Of a DNA stretch of 64,000 nt, positions 1 to 13,200 are shown piece after piece. Under the pieces are notes generated by a model that was given only the letters and a program-made list of their open reading frames with translations, did no database searches and was not told where the DNA came from. The DNA lies in the NCBI RefSeq assembly GCF_002234675.1, contig NC_019866.2:25707031-25771030 (forward strand), given 5' to 3'. Position numbers and translations under genes: made by a program. The stretch is from Oryzias latipes. Taxonomy: Eukaryota > Chordata > Actinopteri > Beloniformes > Adrianichthyidae. Numbering within the stretch: position 1 is the stretch's first letter; each line of letters begins with the position of its first letter.

Positions 1-368
1 GGATCCAGATCCTCTGCCCTAAAGTGGATCCAGATCCTCTTAACCTAAAGTGGATCCAGATCCTCTGTCCTAAAGTGGATCCAGATCCTCTGACCTAAAG
101 TGGATCCAGATCCTCTGCCCTAAAGTGGATCCAGATCCTCTGCCCTAAAGTGGATCCAGATCCTCTGCCCTAAAGTGGATCCAGATCCTCTGCCCTAAAG
201 TGGATCCAGATCCTCTTAACCTAAAGTGGATCCAGATCCTCTGTCCTAAAGTGGATCCAGATCCTCTGACCTAAAGTGGATCCAGATCCTCTGACCTAAA
301 GTGGATCCAGATCCTCTGCCCTAAAGTGGATCCAGATCCTCTGCCCTAAAGTGGATCCAGATCCTCTT
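1..368. repeat. 25-bp tandem repeat, 15 copies
   Basis: About 15 head-to-tail copies of a 25-26 bp unit that starts ggatccagatcctct and ends taaagt, so each unit holds a BamHI site. Units differ at the four or five bases before taaagt (gccc, taacc, gtcc, gacc). The order taacc-gtcc-gacc occurs twice, seven units apart, which points to a second-level duplication. The array runs off the left edge of the window. Confidence 0.95.
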
Positions 369-2440
369 CATCCAAACTTCCAGACAGAAATTCCTGCTAC
401 TGAACAGTTTTCCAGATTCTTGGATTTCTTCCAGATCATCAAGTTAATGAAATCTGTGTCCAAACCAACAAGTAAACTAGAATGAATGTCAAATCCATTC
501 ACATGTTAGTTTCCTAAAGTTCACCACTGTTGTTTTTCCACATCCAAAGAATCCAAAGGGAACATTCTTAGAACATTCTAGACACTGGATGGTCACATGA
601 CTTCATTCACAGTCTGTCCACACATTGGACTGAAATGATGGACTGATCCGTGTTCATTACATTACATGTGTTGTCTGCTGTGATTGGTCGGTTTTACATT
701 AGAGTCAAATAAACCTGCTGTACCTCAATCCAGATGGTGTTTTCTTAGATTGATTATAATTGATTTATTTCATTTTGAATCGATTGTTTAATGGTATAGG
801 TCAATTTGATTAAATTCTGCCTCTACAAATGGATTTCAATGGATCATAGAATAGAAATCGGTTCATCTTTACACCCCGAGAACATTAACTTCCTGCTGCA
901 GAGGTACTGTAGTTATGATCATTTCCATTTGAAAAGATCTTTTGATGTCACCTTTCTGCAGGAATAAACTGTCAGGTCTTTAGAGGCGGCTGTCGCATGA
1001 ATAATCCACACAGAGCACAGATCTACCACCATGATGTTCTCCTTTAACACGTTTGAGAAAATCCTTCCTGTGTTGGAGAGATTAGAAGAGTCTCACTGCT
1101 CCCAACACACGGCTGGACTCACGCCTGAGAGTGGGCCCGGGGACTTTGGCCCGCAGCCACAACATATCAGTCAAACTGGCCTTTGACTCAGTGGCCCATC
1201 AACACCTGAAGCCACGCCCAAGTAAACAAAAAACAGTTGTGCTCACAGTTGTGCTGATGGGAACATATTCCTGTAACGAACAGGCAGAGGCAGATGGATC
1301 CATATGCAGACTTTAGTGTTAGTGAGGAACAAACAGGAAAAGCACAGAGAACTTGGGCAGGTGCGCGTGGCGGCCGTGGGCTTCAGGCTTGGACGAGGAA
1401 AAGAGGCAGGTAGGGGTAGAGGGGGCAAACAAGGTCTGGGATCCAGCGTAGATCAGAGGCACACCTGAATAAAAACGGGGCATGAATGTTAGGGGAATAG
1501 AAACGAGCCTTCGTATCTGTTCACCTATATCAGATCTACTTGTATCAGTGAATATAGTGAGGTTGAGGCATTGCAGATGAGAAAGAGGAGAATAATGAAT
1601 GGATGGAAGCTGGGGAACATTACGGTATTGAGGGCAAGGGCTGATGGGAAACGTAGTGTGGAGACCAGGAAACGGTCAGTATTATTATCGGTCAGAACGT
1701 ATAATTTAGACGACTAGACTTACCTCCACTTTTGTAGTGAATGTTCGGGTACTTCCAGCCAGCCGGAGCCAACAGACCTGAAACTGAAAAACGCGTGTGC
1801 CAAATGCATCTCAGCCAATCAGAACAGCGTTTTCTGTTTGGGTTCAAACGTTCACTAGTTAATGAAGCACAAATGACGAGACGCATAACTCGCCTGAAGT
1901 GGAAATAAAAAATAATTTTCTGAGCCCTTCCCTTAAAGTACATCTCTACATAAATGAATCTGTACATTACAAGATGACTATAAACAGCTCATGAAAATGT
2001 AAGATAAAGTAAAAATTCAAATCTTGCTCCTAAAACTTCTAATAAAATGTCCCACATTTAAATGTAGGACAGACATTGATGTTGCAGTGAGGTTATTAGA
2101 AAACGTCAAAAAGTGGAAAAACATACACGTCGTTTGGACGTCCAGATCTGGTTTTTATCAGACTAACCCATGATAGACTGGATCTGCATCTGAAATTGAC
2201 ATTGAAGTGAGGTCGTTGCTCGACGTCAAAATAGTGGACTTCGCGTCCATCTGAACGCTCATGTTTAGTGGGCTGGATCACAGCTGTTATTTTGGGTTTT
2301 TCCTTGCATCCCTGAGGATTTTACACTGTGTTATTCTTTCTCTTGTTATGCGAGATGGGTAATTCTTTATTTGAGCATCACGAAACTCATAACCATGGAG
2401 AGTTGAATATATGCAAACAGTCATAGTACTAAAGAAGTAC
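369..2440. other. Non-coding stretch upstream of the LINE
   Basis: I see no coding exon here. AT-rich unique-looking sequence covers most of it. Around 2075-2280 two related segments carry acgtc motifs and look like part of an old dispersed repeat. No dlx exon 1 (N-terminal Dlx motif) was recognised in either strand. Confidence 0.5.
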
Positions 2441-5340
2441 CCTTCTCATTTCCTACAGGCTATTATCTTATCACTGATGCCATGTGGATCAACTTTGTAA
2501 TCACTTCAAATGACCATTCTGAACACAGGTAAAAAAAAATTCAAGTTAATTAGACAAAGGTTTGCGATACTCTTGCTTCTCATGATCTCCGGTAACATCC
2601 ATCCTAACCCAGACCCTACTTACAATTCTGCTGTTACCGGTCCTTCTACTTCTGCGTCACTATCAGACACTGACTGACATTTGCCATTTATTTTCTGATC
2701 AAAAGCATTTTGGGGTTGATGCATTTGAACATCCGTAGTCGTCTTCCCAACACTGAACTGAAAGTCCTTGTCCGTGCTGCTAATCCAGATGTTTTGTGCC
2801 TTTCAGAGTCATGGCTTAAAAAAATCTGTGTCTAATATAGAGGTATTCATTCCTGCCTATAGCATTTTTCATCAAGTTATGTCAACTTAGGATGTAAGTT
2901 GACTACAAAGATCATTTTCATTTTCTGTTAAAGTATCAAAATCTGTTCCAATACAGTTTGAAATTTTGTTGTTGAGCATTAATCTTTCAAAGAGTTGGAC
3001 CATAACTGCTGCTGGGTGTTATAGACCACCTTCAGGCCCTTCTTCCTCCTATCTAGCCTTAGCAAACTTATTGCTCCTCATATTTTATCTGAATTCTTGT
3101 TCCTTGGTGATTTAAATTGAGATATGCTCAATCCGCACAGCGCTCTACAACTTCAACTGGATACTTTAAATCTTACTCTGATTATTCAAACTCCAACCAG
3201 ATTTTAACTTAATTCTACTGAAAATCAACAGGGAAAGCTAACCGATAGCATTCTAACAGACCAATGAGATATACTTCCTCAGTTTTTTGAATACCACTGC
3301 AGCATTGCATGCACTTGAAACAGTACAAATGGTAAAAGACCCCCCCTCTTTATTTATGAACGCTTGTAGAGAAATTTCAATGAGGAAGCCATTGGACACG
3401 ACACGATACAAGACAGATGGCACAGAATCAGCCTTATTCCCACTGTAGAGAAGGCTTGGTCTTATTTTGAAAATCCCTTCATTTCCATGTTGGACAGACA
3501 CGTCCCTATAAAAAACATTCAGATCAAAAAAGGATTTTGTTCCTGGATTTAAAGTGACTTGTTTGAAACACTCATTGTGGCGTCAAAACAACCTTTAGGT
3601 TGTGAATCTTTCAGAAGGCTGAGGAATAAATGTTCTCAAACTATCAGAAAAGGAAAATCTGAATATTATTGAGATCGATTCTTAAAATGTAGTTCTGATC
3701 GCAAACGATTTTGGCAGGTGGTGAAAATCATGGGAAAAAAGGTTATTTTGCCATTTACCCAATGTCATATGTGTGGAGAACATAATTGTTTTTGATCAAA
3801 CTGTCATGGTTTAATAAAGTCTTGGCAGAAGCAGACAATGCCTTTTCTTCTGTCTTGCCCTTCAGGGTTTTGAGCACAACAATAAACAACGACCCATCTA
3901 CCCCGCACTACCTCACGCTTTCTCTGCAATGAAAGGGAGGTGCTTAGGGAATTACTTAAACTAGAGACTCATAAATCTGCCGGTTTGGATACTCTGGATC
4001 CATTGTTCTTGAGCTGGGTGTGCACATCATTGCATCACCAATCACATTTATTTGATAACCTTTTGTTGCAAACATTTGAATTTCCTCTTGAGTGGAAATC
4101 AGCAGCCATCACCCTCTCTGTAAAGGAAGTAATGCTTCAGATTTAAGGTGTTATAGACCTATCTCCATCTTACCTTGTTTATCGGAAGCCTCTGAAAAAA
4201 CTGGTCAACAAACAACTCATTCATCCTCTTGAAACTCACAACACTCTGACCCCCCATGCAGTCTGGTTTCCGAGGGGACACAGTTGTATCTCAGCAACTT
4301 TGAAAGTGCAGAATGACATCATTTGTGCCATTGATGAGAAGGTGAATTGTGTGGCTGTTCTGTCGACTTTGCTAAAGCCTTTGATTCTGTCGACCACCCA
4401 GTATTGTTTAGACGGCTCCATCATGCAGGTCTCTCAATGGATTGTGCTGCTTGGTTCAGAAGTTACACTACTGACCGTGTACAGTTAGTGCGTACGGCTG
4501 GCTACCAATCTTCTCCACCCCCGGTAACCATGGGGGTCCCTCAGGGGTTCCTCTTGGGGCCAACTTTGTTTAAATCTATATAAACGAAATTGCTGGTCAT
4601 GCTGCTGGTAATTCTGTTTTTACGCTGATGACACTATTTTGTACACATCCAGCCCTTCCATAGAGACTGCCATGGACTGACTTCTCCAGTCTGAGTCTCC
4701 GGATCGATCCTAACATCCTACATTTCTAATAATGGATTAGATTTATCTGCTCAAATCGTTTACAGTGTCTTCATTTTTCATTTCCTGGTGATGGTAACTC
4801 CTGATGTACCACAGCTGCCCTGGGGCAGCCTGACAGAGGCCTACAGCCCCTCTGACTGTCAGTGGGACATTCATGCACATTCACACACCAGTGGAGTCAC
4901 ACTGGAGGCAGGGCGGGGGGAGTGTCTTGCCCAAGGACACAAGTTGGCTGGGGGAAGCGGGGATCGAACCGCCGACCCTTTGATCAGTGGACGACCTGCT
5001 CAACCACCTGAGCCACTGCCACTCTTATGGTTTTAATCGTCAGGCACCTCGTGGGGGCAGTATTTCAACCTTTGACGGCCCAACACTGCAACGTGTCAGC
5101 TCTTATAAATCCTTGGGTCTATGGCTGGACGGCTCACTTACCTCTGACTCTCAGAATAACACAATAGTGGCTAAGGTTAAATCAATAATGGAATTTCTGT
5201 ACCCAAATAAATCCTCATTTACTCACTCTGCAAAGCATAATCTGGTAAAAACAGCAGCCCAACTATCTTGAATTATGGTGACATCATCTACAGATCAGCC
5301 TCAAAAACTCTCAAAAATTGGCTGCAAACTCAGGTCATCG
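2440..5340 (+). mobile_element. Decayed Rex1-like non-LTR retrotransposon (LINE)
   Basis: Scattered, frame-broken pieces of one LINE ORF can be read in order on the plus strand. They are an N-terminal motif like ISGNIHPNPDP (near 2590), an apurinic endonuclease piece with LNIRSRLP and PDVLCLSESWL (2720-2820), and a KSAGLDTLDP motif (3970). Then come reverse-transcriptase motifs VDFAKAFDSVDHP and MGVPQG (4365-4560), and a late motif SYKSLGLWLDGSLT (5100). Stops and frameshifts make it a pseudogene. The motif set fits the Rex1/Babar group of the CR1-like LINEs by recall; the exact family is inferred. Confidence 0.8.
4733..5015 (-). mobile_element. tRNA-derived SINE inserted in the LINE
   Basis: Read on the minus strand, the right end is a tRNA-like head: an A-box-like region (ggctcaggtggttgagcag) followed by the B box ggttcgatcccc. 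The body contains ctgccccaggg. A second copy lies at 11049-11275. The SINE splits the LINE between its polymerase motifs and its 3' part, so it is the younger insertion. Confidence 0.75.
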
Positions 5341-5611
5341 TTGTAAATGAGAAATCTTTGTCTGTCGACCTACCCGCATAAATAAATAAAGGTTTAGCTT
5401 TCCCTGTGACTCAGGATCCAGAAATGTCAGTGCAGCACTGGATAAAGGATGTCAGGGTCTGTTGGAGGCCAGAAACTCCCAGACCTTTTGTGCTCTGATT
5501 ACAGACAGACGGGTCACAGGTGAGGATGGTTACCTTCAGCTGTCAATCAAACCCTGTTGGATCAGCTTGAGTTCATGTTTTCAGAACAAAATCATCGGGG
5601 ATGGAAACTTT

Positions 5612-5732
5612 TGTAGAGGTCATCTGGGAAGTTTCTGCTGTCATTAGGATTTAAAACAGAATTTATTGACAGGAAATGGATTCATCCAACCACTGACTAT
5701 GAGTGGAAGCAAAGTTTGGGTTTTTTCATTCA
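5612..5732 (+). repeat. Dispersed segment, copy A
   Basis: About 110-120 bases, from gtagaggtcatctgggaag to caaagtttggg, that recur with few differences on the opposite strand at 53043-53153. No coding or tRNA-like feature is visible. It is probably a fragment of an interspersed repeat. Confidence 0.75.
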
Positions 5733-6438
5733 GATTCTCTGAAAATGACCAGGAAACCATCATTTCTTCAGGGTCTGTAAACTAGATTTTGTAAACTCAA
5801 CCACAACTGTGGGGAATGTTTAAAAAATTGAGCAAACAACATTAAAAAGATGCTCCTGACATGAGCGAGTGTTGCAGAGACAGATGACGACGTGAAGCAC
5901 AAAGGATTCAAACAATCATGCTTCAAACAAATCCAGGTCTTCAAAAAAAGGCTTCTCTCCTTCTTTGGGAAAAGGAACTTGTAAATGTTGGCGTCTTTAT
6001 TCAGATGTAGTCCGCTGGACCTGCAGAAGTCGCTGTTCCGGTGTTCAGAATGTGGGTGGAAACGTTTCAGATTTAGGTTTTGTTGGAGCCTCTTTCTATG
6101 GAAGCGTTTCTGTTGCATCATTAAGAACAACATTTTTGAGTCAATGAGTTACATTGAGAAAATGAGAAAGCATTTCTGTTAATCCATTTAAATGATCAAA
6201 TTAGACATTTCTAATTGAATTGTGCTACACATTTATCAGAGAACATTTTGAAAATGAAACGTCAAATGCCATTTTCTTTCTCATTTTAAGTGAGTGACAG
6301 AATAAACGCTGTTGAAAAGAAGAAAAAGAAAAAGCGGTTTGGAGGATTGATGTTTCTTTTTCATTTTGAGTCAACAAATGCAGCTTCATTTTAAAATGAA
6401 AAAGTATTTCTGGTTTTGACTTTTATTTTGAATTATGA

Positions 6439-8210
<1,772 letters not shown>

Positions 8211-8579
8211 AACATCTGAAGTGGAGCAGTCACTTTGCCCCCCCGTTCAGCCGTAAAACTGATTGATGGGGGTTGGTAGCTGCTTCCAGGCTGTTTCTGT
8301 GGATCTATAGTCTGAAATGTCAACACATGTATGAACAAACATTCCCTTTCATGTTCTCATTCTGAATCGGATCTTTGTAGAATTTTAAACAACGGAGGTT
8401 CTCAGGTTCAGGACAGAGCAGTGTTGGGAGTAACTTATTACAAAAGGACTGTATGCCAGTAAAATATGACTGTTTGTTCTAATTATGTACTGGAAGGTAT
8501 TACATTTGAGTTTTCAGGAATATTTCATGTAAGTGGGGTATTACAACAGACCAAAAATATTTGTTTTGTGTTTTTTAGC

Positions 8580-8585
8580 AATAAA
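8580..8585 (+). terminator. dlx3: Polyadenylation signal, dlx3 candidate
   Basis: First AATAAA after the dlx3 stop, 370 bases downstream. It is plausible as the 3' end; usage cannot be seen from sequence. Confidence 0.5.
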
Positions 8586-9103
8586 ATGAGACGAGAACAA
8601 TTTCCTGTTTTCATTTGATGAAAACCAAACAGCAGAAGAAGCAGCAGAGGAAATCAGTCTGACCTCAGCTCTTCAGATTCTCTTCACACATGGAAGTTTG
8701 AGTTGCATAAAATGGTGAGAAAAACCCAAAATCCCAGCTGCTCTTCTTTCTACTCCTGGAATGGTGTGTGTGTTAAACAACATCTTGTGCAGAATGTGTG
8801 TGTTTGTCATCTGTAGATCACAGGCTTGTGTGCTCTCCAACATTCAGCCTTTTCTCTCTGAAATCCAGCCTGGATTGTTCTAAGGTAAGTTCAAACCGTC
8901 TGGAAGAGAAAAGTGTGTTCATGTGTTCATTTCAAAGCTTTTGTCAGGTTAACAAAAGCAGTTCAGTCTCCTAAAAAAGGGGGAAAGAAAGTGGATTGTG
9001 CTTCAGGATCAAACCATCCAGTGTTTCTACGTGTGTGTTTTTATCTTTGGTGATTGTGTTTTGCTTTGCTGTGTGTTTATTTAGTGTGTGTATATGTTGT
9101 GTG
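8586..9103. other. Intergenic dlx3-nags, left part
   Basis: No gene or clear repeat seen. The sequence from about 8421 (cagtgttgggagtaac) resembles the end of a non-autonomous hAT element, but no matching end was found. Confidence 0.4.
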
Positions 9104-9376
9104 AGTAGCTGGTTGGATGGCTCACTTGGACTGGCTCATGGGAAACCAGGGTTCGATTCCCAGGGGCCTCGGTGAGCTTCATCCAGTGTGGGTCCTTGGG
9201 CCTTCACATTGCTGCCTAACCATGTGCCACAAGGTAGGCCCAAGTCTGGACCTCCCTGTGCCGGTCCCCAGCCCGGATCAAACACAGGCTAGTGTCTGGA
9301 AGCCTCCAAAGCGCCTGAGCGGATCAGTGAAAGCTGATTGGCTGCAGCGACCCCTGAAGGGATTCGCCGAAAAACA
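9104..9376 (+). mobile_element. tRNA-derived SINE
   Basis: Starts with a tRNA-like head (gtagctggttggatggctca, then B box ggttcgattcc). The body ends gcagcgacccctgaagggattcgccgaaaa (9345-9374), a phrase I know from teleost SINE tails. Not a functional tRNA gene. Confidence 0.7.
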
Positions 9377-9690
9377 TTGTTTACTTGAGAGTTGGTTTCT
9401 GGTTTTGTGTGTGACTCTTTGTTCATGATGTGTTAATGTGTGTTTGTGCAGTTGTTGATTTTGTAGTGTTTTACTTGAGTGTTTCCATGCGATTGTGTCT
9501 TCTATTACTCGTGTGTATTTGTGTTTATGTGCATGTGTTTGCATATATGTGTTTGTGTGTTTTTCGGTCTGTTCTGTGTCTACATGTGTGTTTATGTTTG
9601 TGTTTTTACATGCACGTGTGATGAGGCATGTTTGGAAATTTTTACGTGTGCGTACTTGTGTTTTCATACCTTTCATTTGTGTGTCCTGCA
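9377..9690. repeat. TG-rich low-complexity DNA
   Basis: Irregular (TGTGTTTG)n-like sequence. It opens several overlapping frames on both strands (for example 9278-9757 minus and 9479-9836 plus) that are compositional artefacts. Confidence 0.75.
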
Positions 9691-9922
9691 GGAGTTCAGC
9701 CTGCGCGCATATGGTTCCATGTGCGCGCAGGCCGGTTCCATGTGCACATGGTTCCATGTGCGCGCAGGCCGGTGCATGTGCACATGGAACCAGCCTGCGC
9801 TACGGGGTCAGTCTGCTGACATTTGAGAAGTGCTGACGCAGCAGCGCTGAAAGCGCGTCCACGCAGCCAGCTGCTGCTGTCTGCTGAGGCTGCAGCTCTG
9901 CCTCACGCCTGCTGACGCCATC
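9690..9922 (+). promoter_or_regulatory. nags: nags 5' region with repeated GCGC motifs
   Basis: The 230 bases before the nags ATG turn GC-rich. A 24-bp direct repeat beginning ggttccatgtgcgcgcag lies at 9713-9736 and 9750-9773. A perfect 14-bp palindrome ccatgtgcacatgg (9738-9751) sits between them. tgcgcgca resembles half of an NRF1 site, which would suit a mitochondrial gene, but that is inference. No TATA box is seen. Confidence 0.4.
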
Positions 9923-10297
9923 ATGTCCAAAGTCAACGGCGGCTCCGCTGGCTGCCGGGCCATGGTGATCGCGGGGAAATACTTATCGAGCCCGTGTTCC
10001 GCCACACTGGCCCGGAGTTCTGGTCACCAGAACCGCCGGCTGATCGTCCTCCAGCGCCGCCTGGCGAGCTTCAGCGCAGCCGGCGCGGGGGGCAGAGCTG
10101 CGGCTCCGGCTCAGCAGGAAACCACCGGCTGCATCTCCGCTGCAGACCGGCATGCTCGGACGAACCGGAACCTGATTTACCGCGACGTTAAAGCGTTTCT
10201 AAACGAAGTGGGAGGAGATCCGCGAGAGGCTCGGTACTGGCTGACCCAGTTCCAGAGGGCGACCTCGGCCCAGTCCCCGGCTTTTGCCGTCCTGGAG
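9923..10297 (+). CDS. nags: nags exon 1
   Basis: Residues 1-125: transit-peptide-like N-terminus and start of the kinase-like domain. Donor gtaaac at 10298, phase 0. Confidence 0.94.
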
Positions 10298-13200
10298 GTA
10301 AACTTTACCTTCTGATGTTCTTGAAACTGACTAATGATTATCATCTTAAGTCTGATATATCTATATGCATATTTCGTTTGTTTGTCTACTTTAATGTATT
10401 TTTTTATTGCTTGAAATAAATAAATTCCAACCTGTCAAATGTTTGGAGACAGCAGAGCTGCAGTTTTTCTGGGCTGTGATCATTTCATCAGGAGTGCAGA
10501 GTAGTGAATGGAGGACAGATGATAGACGTTTATGTTTCTTTTTGCAACTGTTCTGTCATAAATGCTAAACTGTTATAATTGTTTTTTCAATGATCAAACA
10601 AATATTGAAGGAGAAGAGAATTATCATCTTTGGATTTGGTCTTTAAGAATCTCTCTCTGTTGAAGGTGGCTGAAAGGAAAAGCCATCAGAACAAACTCAT
10701 CCAGCAGGCTGGACAACGAGAAACTTCAGCTTTTATTGCTCAATCTTCTGATCAATACAATGATGTGTTTGCTGTTGTTCTGCTGTGTTTGAAGAGCTCA
10801 AAGATGTGAAATTTAGAATTGAAATTGACCAAAGATGAATACTGAATGGATGCATGCCAACAAAGAATGACTGATTTGGAAAGATCCTCCCAAAGATGGA
10901 GCCGTCCACTCTCTGGTGTCAAACAGAAAAAGAAGACGCGTGAAGGAATGTGACAGAAACCTGCCATTTTTTGACAGCTAATGTGAACTGTTGGAGTCTC
11001 AATGGACTAATGATAATGCTTCTCCCCAGGTTCAGATTCATTACTGATAATAGTAACTTTAATAATGGATTAGATTGATCTGCTTTTCTAGACACTCAAA
11101 GTTCTTTCAATGTGTCCATCATTCATTTATACTTGGTGATGGTAACCTTTGACCTTCAGCTGCCCTGGGGCAGACAGAGAGGCACGGCACCAGTTCCCGC
11201 CTCCCTGTTGGCTGGGGCAACGGGGATCGAACCACCGACCCTTCCATCTTTGGACGACCTGCTCAACCGCCTGATCCTAACACCAAACCTGAGAATGATG
11301 AGTTACTTAGAATCCAAAAGTCCAAACTCTTAATAGTAGATTTTATTGAACCCTCAAATTATGCTGTAAATCGATGCCCCCCCAGGGAAAAATTCAGTGT
11401 AAAACTCAAGACTGAAAACCGTCATGGTTATTGTAATGGTTATTTGGAGATTAATATATTTCCAGATGACGGGTCCGGTTCAGACAATCACACACTGACT
11501 TTGGGTTGGAGTCCAACAACGAACCTCTGGAGAAGTTCACAACACCACCCACTGACCATAGAGCTATTCCATAAATATTCAGCTTTATGGTTCTGATAAC
11601 AGTCCTCAGATCTTCATCCCTGAAACTAAATGCTTCCCTTTTGCAGCATAAAGTAGTTTAGATAGAATTTTCTGCATTTATCAAGTTCTTTAGAACAATA
11701 ATTCAAATATTTTTCCCACAATTCCTCATCTACATTTTTATTTACAGTCAAGATTTATTCTTAACTGCATTTATCTGTATTACTGCTGTAATCTTTCATT
11801 TTAACATCATTCATACCATAATTTATGGCTGATGATCAGAGTCAATGAAGTGCTCCCATAGTTTTTATCCAGGCCGGTTTCATTGGTTCTGGAGCTTTTT
11901 CTGCCGACCCTCCATGACAGACAGACATGCAGTAAAGACCTGAACATGAGGGTCTTTTGATGGACTGAAAGCTGGGAAGGTCATTGTTACGCCCCCTTCA
12001 GAGTCTAGGGGTACCTAGGGGGGCATAACATAAAAAAAGTAAAGTTTTGGCTACTAAATTTAAATTAACACACACCAAGCAAAGGTCTCCATAAAAAAAA
12101 AAAGACAAATTTATTTACAAATAAATAAACAACCAACAACTAAAAGTAAAGCAAAAAGGCTTCAGGGAGGTATTCCATGTTTAAATGTTTAAACTAGCCT
12201 GACTTTAAGCCTGAACTCTGGCTGAAATCCACCTGAACTTGCTTACTCTGGGTATGTCGGTTCCAAAACACCGGATATGAGTTGGTGTAATTACGCTCCA
12301 CTTGGTAACCCTGGGTTAATGCACGTGCACAGCAGGTACATAAAGACATTCTCAATGGATCGCCGATTTCTGGAGTCACCATGGAAACACGTGGAGAAAA
12401 AAAAGAGAGCGCAATACTTCAGTGAGACGGAGTCTGAGATTTAAATGACGGCGTATAAAGATTATACGTCCATCAAAAAGTAACACGGCTGCATCATCAT
12501 CAAAAGAAAGAGTTTTTGCTCGTAGTAGAAGAACAGACAAAGTAAACGCACGAGTTTCTGATCTTATTTCTATTTTCAAGTGACGCGCGCGCATATATAG
12601 AAATAATTCATTTAAGGTGGCAAAATTGGATATATATCTATATATATATATATATATATAGATATATATATATATATCTATATATATATATATCCAATGT
12701 TGCCACCTTAAATGAATTATTTCTATTGGTAACAAGTAATTAATTGAGTTAAATTTATTCAACCTAATTTCTTACGTCTATAAAACTCATTAATTGTTAA
12801 TACAACTCAAATTTACATATTTATTTAACTAAATGTCATATTACTGCAAATCAAGTAATTTTTTTTCCATTGTAATGAATTATAATGCTTGAATTCTCAT
12901 ATTAAGTTTGAGCCGGCAGAGACTCATTTTTATAACAATAAAAAGAACAAAACATTATAAGTTTAGCGCATGATTTCATTTATGAATTCCACAACATTGT
13001 CAGTATTCTAATGAACTGTAGGGGTGCTATATAAACTCATCATCCTCTCACTCATGGTGCAGAGACTTGAGCAAAGTAGGACAAAATAACTCTACAAAAC
13101 ACGGCAAAACACAGTAAAACAGCTAAACAACTAAACACATTTGGTCAAAAACCCACACTTGAACCCAAATCCGTCCAAACAGGCAAAGGGAGTGGTATCC

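Noticed and set aside
1-368. CRISPR-like regular repeat (also 24299-24545 and 53718-54950)
   Set aside because: Head-to-tail tandem arrays without unique spacers in a vertebrate genome.
9104-9176. tRNA gene
   Set aside because: The A/B-box sequence is followed by a SINE body, and clean cloverleaf pairing is lacking; the same holds for the other SINE heads.
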